Origin: Pseudoneurospora amorphoporcata
Lineage: Eukaryota; Ascomycota; Sordariomycetes; Sordariales; Sordariaceae
Assembly: GCA_033297205.1 (NCBI GenBank)
Contig: MU859277.1
Span: forward strand, 1 to 57,007
DNA: 57,007 bases
Direction of reading: 5' to 3'
A program made the translations under genes and the position numbers. A model generated the notes under the pieces. It ran no database searches. It was not told the DNA's origin and worked only from the letters and a program-made list of their open reading frames with translations. The number at the start of each line of letters is the position of its first letter. Positions within the stretch are counted from its first letter, which is position 1. Shown piece after piece: positions 10,650 to 21,100 of the stretch.

Positions 10650-11510
10650 CCTCGCCCTTTCTTGTAAGGTTAGTAAGCGGACGAGTGATCCGGCCGTAGT
10701 CTTTAATAAACTTCCAGTAGAAGTTGCAGAATCCTAAGAAGGATTACACCTCTCGCAAATTAGAAGGCATAGCCCATTCTTTAACAACCTCTACCTTCTC
10801 TAGATCGACGGCAATACTATCCCGTCCTACGATAAAGCCTAAGAACGTTATCTTAGTAATGTAGAATTCGTACTTCTTAAGGTCCGCTTGTAGGCCAGCG
10901 TCTTTGAGCTTGCTTAGGACCTTCTTAATATATTTTCGATATTCTTTTAAGGTGTTCGAGTAGATTAGGATGTCGTCGATATAGGCAGTGTAGAAATCTC
11001 CCAAATATTCGCCCAGGACGGAATTAATAAAGTTTTAGAAGGTAGCGGAGCCGTTAGTAAGGCTAAATAGCAATACTTTGTACTTGAAGGCTCCTATACC
11101 AGTACGGAAGGTAGTAAGCTCCTTATCCTCCGGCCTTATACGGATACGGTTGAAGGCTTGCTATATATTGATCTTGGTGAACTATTAAACCTTCGCGACT
11201 TTGGCTAGAATTTCTTTAATTAATAGTAGAGGTAATAGTCTTTCCTCGTAATCGCGGTAAGCTTTCAGTAGTTTATATAGAAGCGGAGGCTACCGTCCGT
11301 TTTCTTTATGAATAATATAAGCGCAGCCTACGGAGACGAGCTTGCTTCGATAAATCCTTTAGATAGATTTTTTAGAATGTATTTCTTTACCGCCTCCACC
11401 TTATTAAGGAATATTTTATAAAGTAGGCTATACCTAAGCTCCTTTGGACAGTGGCTATCCTCGAGATCTATCTTGTGATTATAAGGCCAGTGCTCCAGTA
11501 GGGTGTTGGA
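10650..11510 (-). pseudogene. Element B reverse transcriptase relic
   Basis: The catalytic motif YIDDILIYS is present on the minus strand in an 86-codon open stretch (10744-11004), followed by the LGFIVG block and the start of the thumb. Upstream on the minus strand, sequence around 11,420-11,500 reads as the conserved N-terminal RT segment that begins HKIDLEDS, with TAG interruptions downstream. Confidence 0.8.
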
Positions 11511-12099
11511 ATCGTGTTTGTTGAAGACTTCGAGATAATTGTGGTATTCGCGAGGTATTGCTTTGATTGCGGCGTCGCGGAGCTCTTGTTCGTTATGAGG
11601 AAGAGGTTCCTATGCGGGGTCCTCAATTACACGTTTTTATTGAATAAATCGGTCAATTTCGAAAATACTAGTCAAGTATATTATTCGGTTATCCTTCTTC
11701 GTAAATCGTATAAATAGGTCGCTATCGAATACGCATATTTGTACGAGGCGCTCTTTATACTAACCAACTCCGTCTGTCTTCAATTTATACGTACCATAGG
11801 CGTCTAAACCCCATTTACCGTCGGCAGGCTCAATTGGTCGAAGTCGCGGCGGGGGATTTAGAAATATTTTTATTAAAAGGGTAAGATTAGTTAGATTTCT
11901 TTCCATTTTACCTAACGGACTAGAGCGTTTGAGGATTGCGGTCGGGTTCTGGAGAAGGTAGCGGGGTCGGGCATAACCTAATTCTCTGTATTCGTTATAG
12001 GTGTATTTAAAATCCGCTAGCGTAATAAGTATAAGGGTTTTACGAAGTTGACACACAGGTAAGCCTTGATAAAAGCTATAATATTCGACAAAGAGGAAA

Positions 12100-12290
12100 G
12101 ATCCGAGCTAGAGTCTAGTGCTCAGACTGGGCACAACTAAATACACGAAAGGGATACGGGAAAGAAAGTGCTAGAAATGCCAAGACTGGGCCGAGACGAG
12201 CTGAACGAACCGAGGCATGCCAGGTGGTCTAAAGAACCTCTGGCAGGCACAAGGCTAGTACATAGAAGCTGTTAACGTGTGGCTAGTACT
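12100..12290 (-). repeat. Family 2 repeat fragment
   Basis: About 170 bases match 6410-6565 in inverted orientation, including the blocks TGTGCCTGCC, CCCAGTCTTGGCATTTC and CCCTTTCGTGTATTTAGT. It lies just past the 5' limit of recognisable element B sequence. It is either a truncated LTR or a separate small repeat that was captured inside the 6176-7094 LTR. Confidence 0.55.
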
Positions 12291-12555
12291 GTGCCTTGTA
12301 ACTGCCTTGTACTACCTTGTAGTATAGAAGGCTGATTGCTGAGGACACTATTCCTTCTACGTTACGGAATTAGTTGACTCAGCCCTCACAGAATCTACTA
12401 GAACACAGAGGTTTCACCACTGCATTCTAGATTCTCGAACTTGTTCAGCATTTTCCCTAGATTGATTTGTCATCATGGAATGCAACAGAAGCTCATAGAT
12501 TCAACTCTTTCCTTTCATAGTATAGTACTCTTATAAGCACTTCTACTAACTTACA

Positions 12556-12608
12556 GGAAGCTTCTACACTCTAGAAGCTTCCAGAAACTTAGCATTTATG
12601 TATATAAA
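12556..12608 (+). promoter_or_regulatory. LTR-like promoter: heat-shock-element pattern and TATA box
   Basis: A perfect 11-bp inverted repeat with a 5-base spacer (arms 12556-12566 and 12572-12582) is built from GAAGCTTC blocks. The right half continues into GAA-gc-TTC-ca-GAA (12574-12586), the three-pentamer consensus nGAAnnTTCnnGAAn bound by heat-shock factor. A TATATAAA box follows at 12601-12608, then a CT-rich stretch. No LTR termini were found, so the element it served is not identified. Confidence 0.45.
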
Positions 12609-12686
12609 GACCTCTCCTCTCCGTTAGTTAGTCACTCCTTAAGCAAACAAGAACACTCAAGCAATACAATACGGTCTTTTCTTATA

Positions 12687-12739
12687 GTGCAGAGTTCACT
12701 ATAATAAGTTGTTTTCCACAGTGCAGAGTTCACTGTAAT
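12687..12739 (+). repeat. Short direct repeat downstream of the LTR-like promoter
   Basis: Two 19-base copies (12687-12705 and 12721-12739), GTGCAGAGTTCACTATAAT and GTGCAGAGTTCACTGTAAT, differ at one base and lie 34 bases apart. They sit about 85-135 bases after the TATA box, in what would be the transcribed leader. Function unknown. Confidence 0.6.
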
Positions 12740-13039
12740 CTTCTGTCTTGAGAGCAGAGTCCTCTCTAAGACCTCTTTTACAACACTCCTATTGTATCTG
12801 CAACTACGCTGCAATTACGCTGCTTCCTTCAGCACTGCTGTCGTACCACCGCTTCCGCTCCGCTCAGCTACAAGTGCATAGTTTACTGTAGCATCCCTAT
12901 ACTAGTACTATCATCATAGACTAGTTAGAGCATTGCAGCAAACATAATTATAATCTTAAATCGTTTATACTATTCGTTAATCTCTTACTCTTCCTTTATA
13001 GTACTATTTTAAAATGTATAATTAGTTAATAATTTTATT

Positions 13040-13560
13040 CAAAAATATACAACCTTATTACTAACTAAAAACTCCTTCTAATTCTTTTTAATATCAGAGT
13101 AGAAAGTAAATTCTAATTTAAAGAACTCCTTATTAAATAGATCTATTTCAATAATAAAAGTATTAAGAATAATTTCATTTTGCTCCTTATATTCGATAGG
13201 TATTTATTAGGTTATTCTATTATCGTCAGTAGTAATTCGAACAGTAGTACTATTATTAAAGAATTTGAATTCGGCTCTAGCTTTCTTAATCCGGTCCTTT
13301 ATTTCTTTAGTAATAAAGTACTAGTTCAGATAAAGTTGCTTTAGTTCGAGGGGTCTTTCAATTATACTTTAAATCTATTTCTTAAAGGTTTTTATATTAT
13401 ACTTAACCTAGAGGATAGGCTCTTAGCGCACCTAATCTTTATTATCTTTAAAGTAGGCGACGTTCTCCTTGCTAGTTTCGTTATTAATTTTTAAGAGGGA
13501 TATTGTCGTTTAGTAGAGTGTTGATTTGTAGCTGGTTTCGTGATGTTAATCGTTATGTTG
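13040..13560 (-). pseudogene. Unidentified AT-rich coding relic
   Basis: One minus-strand frame stays coding-like for about 155 codons, broken by about ten TAG/TAA codons at positions that read as former Trp or Gln. The predicted residues are rich in Lys, Glu, Ile and Phe, with clear alternation of charged and hydrophobic positions (for example KEIKDRIKKARAEF near 13,305-13,264 and QNEIILNTFIIEIDLF near 13,182-13,135). I do not recognise the family. It is more AT-rich than the Gypsy elements beside it, so it may be an older insertion or a different element type. The frame could be part of a transposon or of a captured gene. Confidence 0.45.
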
Positions 13561-13669
13561 ATAGGTGTAATGCCCGTATTAGATTGTTAATTATTAGATT
13601 TTTTATTGTCATTTAGTTAATTAAATTGTTTAGAAAATTAGCTGTGTAATTAATCCGCTCTAGAAGGTC

Positions 13670-14100
13670 TAGGGAGTGCTCGAGTATCTCGGAAATGCTA
13701 AGACCTCTAAATCAGGTGGCTGGGACTCGCCTCCTCTGGTTGAGATCTCCACTCTACTACCATCTGACAACGACTTCTTGCTTAGTACTGTCTAGGTGCC
13801 TCTGATTCAGTTGCTCACATGACGGTAAATAATATCCATAATAGTGGACCTGCAATCAACATCTTACTCCGGCAATACCCTGGCTGCAAGATCTTTGTTT
13901 TCCCGTAAAGAATCTAAAAAACCCATCAGACAAGCCACGTACCGCTAGGTTCGCGACTCGTTGGGGGGCGTTAAGTTGGCATTACCGGCTAGGATGATAT
14001 TTTTCAGACGGCTCCATACCAGAGCCCGTTATAGACCCCGGCCTGGACGGCGCATTATCGGAACCCTTAAACGTTGCAGGCGGTCGTGGTCTCCTTCTCG
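13670..14100. other. Transition from repeat island to gene space, no gene seen
   Basis: Composition changes from AT-rich RIP-marked DNA to balanced DNA. I see no convincing coding region or repeat here. A 101-codon frame starting at 13,961 has no recognisable features. Confidence 0.4.
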
Positions 14101-14108
14101 AAAGCACT

Positions 14109-14549
14109 ATGCCCATTTGGCTAATTGGGACCTCGTTTCAGCGCTGCACTCTTTACCGATACAACCCCAATCGCGCCTCCGATGTCTATATCGGTCTTTG
14201 CGCTTCCCACCGGTACAGCAACGACGACGACAGGTGGTACTGTGCCTACGGTCAGCGCTTGGTTGACAGCAAAAATCTGGTCATCCACGGATCTGCTCTT
14301 TGGGCCTTTTAGAATGCCATGAACGATAACAAGTGGTGCGACCCCAATCGCGACGAGACGTCTGGGGTGTGTCGAATGAATATGGTGTTTCTGAGCAGCG
14401 CATTGAACATAACTTGCTATTCGATTAGCACGAGATCAACCCGGGACATGATATACGATGCTGGGCTTGACTCTGGGGACGAATCGGAGACGAATCGGAG
14501 ACGACAGTCAAGCAGAAGGCCTTCAGAGGAGGTAGGGGAGGTGTTATAG
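14109..14549 (+). pseudogene. Possible broken small gene, Cys/Trp/Tyr-rich
   Basis: One frame reads 67 codons, meets a single TAG (14,310-14,312), and continues 79 codons in the same frame. The part around the stop has a protein-like composition (YIGLC, RWYCAYG, VIHGSALWAF, then NDNKWCDPNRDE), with Cys, Trp and Tyr more frequent than chance frames give. This resembles a small secreted protein, but no signal peptide is visible and I do not recognise the family. Two other frames are also open here, so this could be chance. Confidence 0.25.
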
Positions 14550-15470
14550 CAGCTTATTTGACAACAGAGGAACTTGGTCGGAACAAAGTGTCTGGTAGCG
14601 GCGCTCAGGGAGCTCGCGGCGGACGTGGTGGTGATATTGATGTTGAATCGGAGAGCCGAATGCCCGGGAAAAATGCCGTGGTCTCATAGCTCGATCTCGG
14701 GGCTGTCGTGTTGTCGAGTGTTGTTGCAGCTGGGGTGATTCGGTGAAAGAAGAAGACCAACGGGTACAAGTCCCAGCGAAGAAGATGCCAGCGGAATGGT
14801 TCGTTTTGTTATAGTTATTGTTGGTAACGACCATGACCGTCATGACCGCAGTCGTATCATGAATGGGTAATTCACCGTTTTCTAGTCGCAGGGACACTCG
14901 CATCTGGAACAGACGCCCTTGAAGAACTGACATTCGATGTCAGCATATGTGTATGTATGTAGGGAACAGCCAGCCCTGGCATATGTAAAAGCGCGGCTGT
15001 ACGTGGGAATCAAAGATTGTCGTCGGTGTCTGACGGGATGTCCTTCAGAATCGATGAAGTAAAAGATGCCAAAAGATGCAATGATACAATGAGATGCGAC
15101 GGGATAGGTATGCGAAGTGGGGCTGACGTTTGAGACACTCCCGGCTGGCATCCGCTGTCGACCGAGCTTCATGCCATCTCTCCGCATGTGAAATGTACCT
15201 CGGCGCATTGCCTCCCGTCACAGGACAAGCGTCATCGCATCCAGGATCGAAGCCGTAGGGAGCTTGATGCCAAAGCAACAAGATGATTTGTGAAACTCAC
15301 GCAAGATCCAATTCCCTAGGTGATTTGCGCAGCCGTTTGCTTAATCGAGTAGCCGTATCCGTTGTGGTAATCCCGAACGTAGCTTGTCCCATTTCTGCTT
15401 GGGAGAGGTTGTGACATCTCTCGAGGTCTTGTCTTACCCGTGGGGAACCCTTGTCATCTCTTGTGTCCCG
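14550..15470. other. Intergenic, upstream of the SCP2 gene
   Basis: No gene recognised. Minus-strand open frames of 78-129 codons overlap each other and lack recognisable domains. It holds a CCTCGG hexamer at 15198-15203 (see the separate entry). Confidence 0.5.
15198..15203 (+). promoter_or_regulatory. CCTCGG hexamer, candidate fatty-acid-response site for the SCP2 gene
   Basis: CCTCGG is the core recognised by the FarA/FarB zinc-cluster regulators of fatty-acid catabolism in Aspergillus. It lies about 420 bases before the SCP2 start codon. A single hexamer is expected fairly often by chance; the support is the function of the gene. Confidence 0.3.
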
Positions 15471-15477
15471 CGTGGTT

Positions 15478-15483
15478 TATAAA
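15478..15483 (+). promoter_or_regulatory. TATA box of the SCP2 gene
   Basis: TATAAA within GGTTTATAAAG, 140 bases before the start codon at 15623, followed by a pyrimidine-rich stretch typical of fungal transcription start regions. Confidence 0.55.
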
Positions 15484-15622
15484 GTTGTCGCCCTCCCCAT
15501 TTTCCCCTTTGCTGTCATCCCGTTTCATCCGTACCATCATTCTCTATCCATATACCCCGTCCATTGTCGCTCACTTCACCTTTTACCTCACTTAATCTAA
15601 TCAAACCCCCAAATCTAACAAA

Positions 15623-16263
15623 ATGTCTCTCAAGAACGGTACGTCCTTTACCCCTAGACCAAACCCGCGCTCACACCCTTTGCGCCCATGTTGCGCTCGC
15701 TGTGATGGGCGCAATGCTTTGCCATATGCTCCTCGACCCGAATAAGTGCTGACCATGGCCGTGTAACGATTTAGACAAGTTCCCTTCCTCCGCTGCTTTC
15801 GACGCCATCAACAGCGCCCTTACCGGCAGCGACGCCGACCGCAAGGACGCCATCAAACAGGGCAACGCCGTCTTTGCCTTTGTCCTCAAGAACGCCGCCG
15901 GCGAGACCGACCAGTGGCACATTGACCTCAAGAACAAGGGCGAGGTTGGCAAGGGTCTTGGCGAGAAGCCCAGCGGTTAGTTTTCCTTCCACTTGCCTGC
16001 CCATCCATCCCCATCCCGCCTTTGGCTTCTTCTAGTCGTGCTTCGTGTTCTCTTCTTGCTCAACGATGGAGACTAACAGTAATTGCTTATCGAATATAGT
16101 CACACTCTCCCTTTCCGACGCCGACTTTGCCCAGCTCGTCGCCGGCAAGGCCAACGCTCAGCGCCTCTTCATGTCCGGCAAGCTCAAGATCAAGGGCGAT
16201 GTCATGAAGGCTACCAAGCTCGACCCCATCCTCAAGAAGGCCCAGACCAAGGCCAAGCTCTGA
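15623..16263 (+). CDS. SCP2-domain sterol-carrier / lipid-transfer protein, peroxisomal
   Basis: Three exons, 15623-15638, 15775-15975 and 16100-16263, give 126 residues. Donors are GTACGT and GTTAGT, and acceptors are TTAG and ATAG. The protein is a single SCP2 domain (about residues 8-125), with the family motif ending in the LSDADFAQLVAGK and GKLKIKGDVMKA blocks. SCP2 domains bind fatty acyl-CoA and sterols in a hydrophobic tunnel; fungal stand-alone forms are close to the oleate-induced Pox18 protein of Candida. The C-terminus is AKL, an accepted PTS1 peroxisome signal. The start is fixed by the short first exon (MSLKN) and the AAAATG context. Length is normal for the family. A TATA box and a CCTCGG site lie upstream. 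Confidence 0.9.
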
Positions 16264-18154
16264 ATGCTTGTGGTTACAACAAATATAACAACATGATACC
16301 ATGATATTTTCGTCGTTCAAAAAAGACAAGCAGAGGTGTTGTGGTTATGATTGTGGCTGTAACGTGTACTGATTGGATGGAATGTGTGTCGGTGTTTCGT
16401 ACGTATGGTTGTGCTGTACAAATCCCCGTCTGGAAGGGAAGCTCTTGGGCATAGCCAGCGGCTCTCTACAGATTTGAATTCAGTCTGAATGTATTCAATC
16501 TTCGTGCTGTTCGCATCTTGCTTTGAGATGGAATTGCGATTTCCATCGGAAGTACCAGTCGCGAATCGTCCAATATTGGTCATTGACATGTGACAGTGCT
16601 TCGTCCATCGTCAACCACATGCCACGCATGAACTTGCAACTGGGCTAGGATGGGCAAAATGTAGTTAGCCGAACCAGTTCGTACCGGTATTCTGAAAGAG
16701 CGGGCTGTCAGCAGCGTGCCCAACGACCCGTAGGTGTGGCGCGTGAGCACTTGTGTTGGTTGCCTTGGTGAGCCATTCCTAGACAACTTGACAGGTTTGC
16801 GAATAGTTCGTTAAAGGATGGGTGCGATTTGTGCGCGGTGGCTTCGCGTTGGTTGCGACTGGCGAGACAAGCTTCTTTCGACTTCTGCACAGCAAAGGGG
16901 ACGCCCGAAAAGGTGCGGTGCGACGGAACTGAGAGGCAGAGAGGCTCACGATCGCGGCCGATGGCTTGATGATTGGTTCCGACCAGTCTCTCCCTGTCAA
17001 GATCAATCCTGTCGCAACTCGAAGTGGATGCTCCAGGAAAACTACGACCGGGCCCGTGCACAGCTGCCAAGAGAATCGCGATTGGATCGCACGTCCATTG
17101 GCGCACGTTGTAGTCATCGATCCCTCTTTTTGTGAGTGGCTCGTGCAGAGGAGTGCAACGCGGTGAGAGCATGGTTTCCTGATCCCGCCTTTCAACACTC
17201 CAGTTCCCCGCCAGTCTGACACTTTTGCGGTCGGCAGGGCACTGACCAGATTTTTACTGGTCGCCCTTGTCGCTGGCACATACCTTAGGTAGGTACCTAC
17301 CTCGCGACGTGACCTACCTTCGCCTACCTACGTACACCTCCTCCCGCTTATATAGACACTGCATTTTTTTTTTTTCCACAGTCGTCCGCCACGGCGCCAT
17401 CAAGAAACAAGAAGTGCGTGAACCGCCAGGACTGAACCAGGGTGGTCCATCTCCCATTCACGTTCCTGTGGACAAACACACCAAACCATCATCGACTTTA
17501 TCCCATTTACGTGCCAGCATCCATCATCCACTTGTATCTATCATTGCCGTCCATTTTGCTCTTTGTTGACAGGCCCAAGTCGGTCTTTATACTGCCCGCC
17601 CTCCGCCCTCGTCCCTTCGCTGCTGTGACGAGCTTCCACCACACGGCACTCCTCTGCGACGGACGCGCGAGCCCTGCCGCTGTACTGTAAAAGTAGCAGC
17701 CATCGGTGTCGGTCACAGACTTCACCCGTCACGGTCGGCGTGTTTCTACCCTTTTCCGTTAGAGCTCCCACCGCTGCCACGCCCGCTGCCGCCGTTGCTG
17801 GGAATAGACCACCGACCGCCTTGTCGCGCAACCCCCCAAAATTTCCCACGCCTTTCCAGGTTTCCCACACAAAACCCTCAACCTTACCACGTCGAGCAGC
17901 AACCCGTCCACCTCGCTTCCTCGTCCGTTGCGACGCGCCCACAAACGCGCCGAAACTCATCGCGGGTTCCTGTTTATGCACGACAGCCACAGCGAGTCCT
18001 TTCATAATCCCGCCTTTGTGACTCGGCTCTAAAATAATCAATACCGCCACGCCACCAACCTGCCCGCCTCGGCCTCCCGCCTATCCCTAAAACTCACGTC
18101 TCTGCCCTTGTCCATCGACGTTCCGGTCGACGAAACCCCTCCAGTCTCGTCGCC
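16264..18154. other. Intergenic between SCP2 and NUP2, including the NUP2 leader
   Basis: No gene recognised; overlapping frames of 60-170 codons on both strands have no domains. A 16-bp perfect palindrome (AGGTAGGTACCTACCT, 17287-17302) and a T-run at 17366-17377 are present. The last 600 bases are CT-rich and probably hold the NUP2 promoter and 5' leader. Confidence 0.5.
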
Positions 18155-21100
18155 ATGGATTCGCAACCGAACAAGAGGCGTAGCATCTTTGGCCTGGCCA
18201 CCAATCTCTTCCGCGGCTCCTCTGCGCCCGCCGACGACTCGGATTCCAAGATCGAGTCTCCCCAACATAATGGCATCAACAAGGCCCAGTCCGTCCCGCG
18301 CATCGACTTCAACAGCGCAACGCACGAAAGTCCTGCCAAGCGCGCGTCCGATGCGCAGTTGGCATCCCGCAAGCTCATCGGCCGCCCTCAGGGCCCATCC
18401 AGCAAGCTTGCCCAGTCCTTCACTAGCACGGACTTCACCGAACTGTCATCGGCGCCGCAAAAGAAGATCACATTCCACGCTGCTTCGGTGACCGGCGCGA
18501 CGAGGAGGATGCCCGGTGACAACCCCTACAAGTCGCCTTCTTCCACAGCCTCCAAGGGTCCGATTGTCAACGGAAACGGTGCCAAAGCAGCCAGCTTCTC
18601 TGGAACCGGCACGAGCACAGCACCGAGCAACATCTTCCGTTCTGGCACTCCTTCCCTTTACCAGCGGCCCAGCGGCACGAACTTTGCTCCGCGCATCGTA
18701 CCTGGCGGCTTAAAGAGCAGCCTTCCCCAGACCACCCCCGGTCGCACTTCCCGCCATTCAACCGCTGAGCTCCTTGGTGCCGTCCCGGTCAACACGGAGC
18801 TTTTCAAGATGCGAATTCCTGAGCCTCCTCATCACTTGACTGGCGAGGTGCTGGCAAAAGAAGTCCCAGATGATCCCCACAGGGCCGGTTCCATTTATGC
18901 TGACGAGTTTTTGGCTCACTACTGCCCGCCCGATCTCGATGAGCAACAGAAAAAACAGTTTTTTTGCATCCTAGATTTGAGACGACTCAAGTATGCCGCC
19001 GATGAGATATTCACCAAGAAGGATTGGAAAATCAACATTCTGAACTTTGCAAAGGAGTATGAGAAAAGCCGTAGCTTGATTATGCTGCGGTACGGCTTGT
19101 ACGAATTCAAAACGGTTAGGGCTTCGGAAGAAGTCAAGAAGGAGTGGAGGCAAAAACATGGAATTGCCGAATCCGAGGAAGAAGCCAGCGCATCCTCGAA
19201 TCTCAAGACGCCCGCTGGCTCCAAGAGAAAGGCCGAGGAGGAACTGTCGCCAATTGACGGCGCCCTAAAGGCTTCCACCACTGCCGGTAACAAGCGCCCG
19301 CGCGCTTCAGAACCGGCCAGCCCTTCGCCAATTAAGCAAAAGCCTAAGCGCAAGGCCTCGACGGTTGGATCGCCAGACGAAGTTCAGCCAGCCAAGCTGC
19401 AAAAGGCCTCGGGAACCCCAACCAAGGCGTCCTCTGCCACCAAGTCTTTTTTTGAGAGCATTGTCAACAACACGCCAACCGCGACAGTCAAGAAGGCTGC
19501 GACTGGTGCTGCCAAGGCCGCCACGACCAAACCTGCGCTTAAGTCCGTCTTTGAAACTGCTCCCAAGCCCGCTTCCTCTGGCAACATCTTCAGTCATCTC
19601 TCCGACAGCAAGAGCAGCAATGACGACGACGATGCGGATAGCGATGCCGAGACCGCTTCCAATGTTGGCGACGATGAGGATGAGCCCGAAGCTCAGCGTG
19701 GTGGGTCTGCCAGCACTGGTGTTGCTACTCCTCAGTTTGGACTGGCAAGCCAAGCAGCGATGAATGGTGGGTCTAGTGCCTCCTCAGACGCCGGAGGAAG
19801 CTTCCAGGGCCGCAGCATCTTCGATCGTATCACCAGAGGTCCTGACGGACAACCAATTCGCAAGCCCGTTTCTCAAGATGGCAAGTCTGACTTGTTCTCT
19901 GCCACCCTCAAGGAGGACCGGCCACTCAGCACAATCCAGGAGCAAGCCTCTTCCCCTGCTCCGGTCAACAACACGTGGAACACGCAGACCCCCATCAAGT
20001 TTTCCTCTGGCCCCAGCAACCCTTTCGGCGCTGCGACATCTAAGCCCGCTGCGCCGAGCAACCTCTTTGGAGCCCCCGCAGCTAAGGAGGCAGACGAACC
20101 CGCACTCAGCAAGGAAGCCACCCAGGACTCGGAACCCAAGAGTCTTTTTGGCGCTCCTTCCAAGAAGGCCGATGAGCCTATTTCCGAAGCCCCCAAAGCA
20201 CCGGCGGCTTCGCCGTTCTCATTCGGAGGAAAGACCGTTGAATCTTCCGCTTCCACGCCTTCACTCTTCGGTACTTCCGCACCATCGGCCCCAGCACCTG
20301 CTGCTACAAGCTCGCTCTTCGGCTCTGGCGCCAGCACTCCCCTCTTTGGCCAAGCAAAGGATAAGCAGGAGTCCAAGGAGACCACGCCAGCTCCCTCTCT
20401 TTTCGGTGCCAAGCCTGCAGAGTCCTCTACGATTGAAGCCTCCAAACCCTTGGTATTCCAATCAAACACGCTGTTTGGCAGTGCTCCGGTAGCCAGCGAA
20501 CCATCAAAGACACAACCAGCCAACCTGTTCAGCAAGCCCACGACGGCTGAAACGCAAGCGACGCAAGCTCCGGCCTCCTTGTTGTTCGGGGCCAGCGCGT
20601 CAAAGCCCGCCACTCCCAGCTTGTTCGGCAGTGCCCCTGCTTCTACAGCAGACGAGCCGGTGGCGAAGAAGTTTGCGTTCGGCAGTACTGAAACCAAGCC
20701 TGCTGCCTCTACCTTCAGCTTTGGCTCTACCGCTCCCGCTCCTGATGCTGCCAAAGAGGCTACCACCAACGGCGTTACTCCTGTTACTGAGACCAAGAGT
20801 ATCTTTGGCGGCATCACCACTCCGGCTCCTGCCACTGAAGTCAAGAGCTTGTTTGGCGGTACGGGTAGTGCGGCCCCTGCTACTCAAACCACGAGCCTCT
20901 TCGGCAACACTAGCGCGCCCGCAACGGAGACTAAGAGTGTGTTCGGCAACGCTACTACTCCTGCTCCTGAGACCAAGAGCCTCTTTGGCAACACCAGTAC
21001 AACCGCCCCTGCAGAGACCAAGATTCTGTTCGGTAACGCGACTACCTCAAGCGCACCCTCAGACTCGAAGCCTCTGTTTGGCGCCAGCACTAGCCAGCCC

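Larger units (their letters stand above)
7095..12060 (-). mobile_element. Element B: minus-strand Ty3/Gypsy chromodomain retrotransposon, RIP-degraded and interrupted
   Basis: On the minus strand the order is RT (about 11,500-10,650), RNase H (about 10,250-9,850), integrase (about 9,600-8,300) and chromodomain (7,376-7,140). The frame is broken at many TAG codons. It is interrupted by solo LTRs at 10257-10644 and 7377-8089 and by an LTR fragment at 8719-8933. Removing the 10257-10644 LTR plus one copy of its target duplication rejoins the polymerase frame exactly. Sequence at 6104-6175 probably belongs to its 3' tail. The 5' LTR is not recognised. The element is inactive. Confidence 0.85.

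Noticed and set aside
19873..20844. 323-codon open frame antisense to the FG region of NUP2, and a 364-codon plus frame at 20631-21725
   Set aside because: They are shadows of the biased FG-repeat codons; the compositions (Leu/Pro/Arg or Ala/Val/Gly only) are those of shifted frames and no domain is visible.
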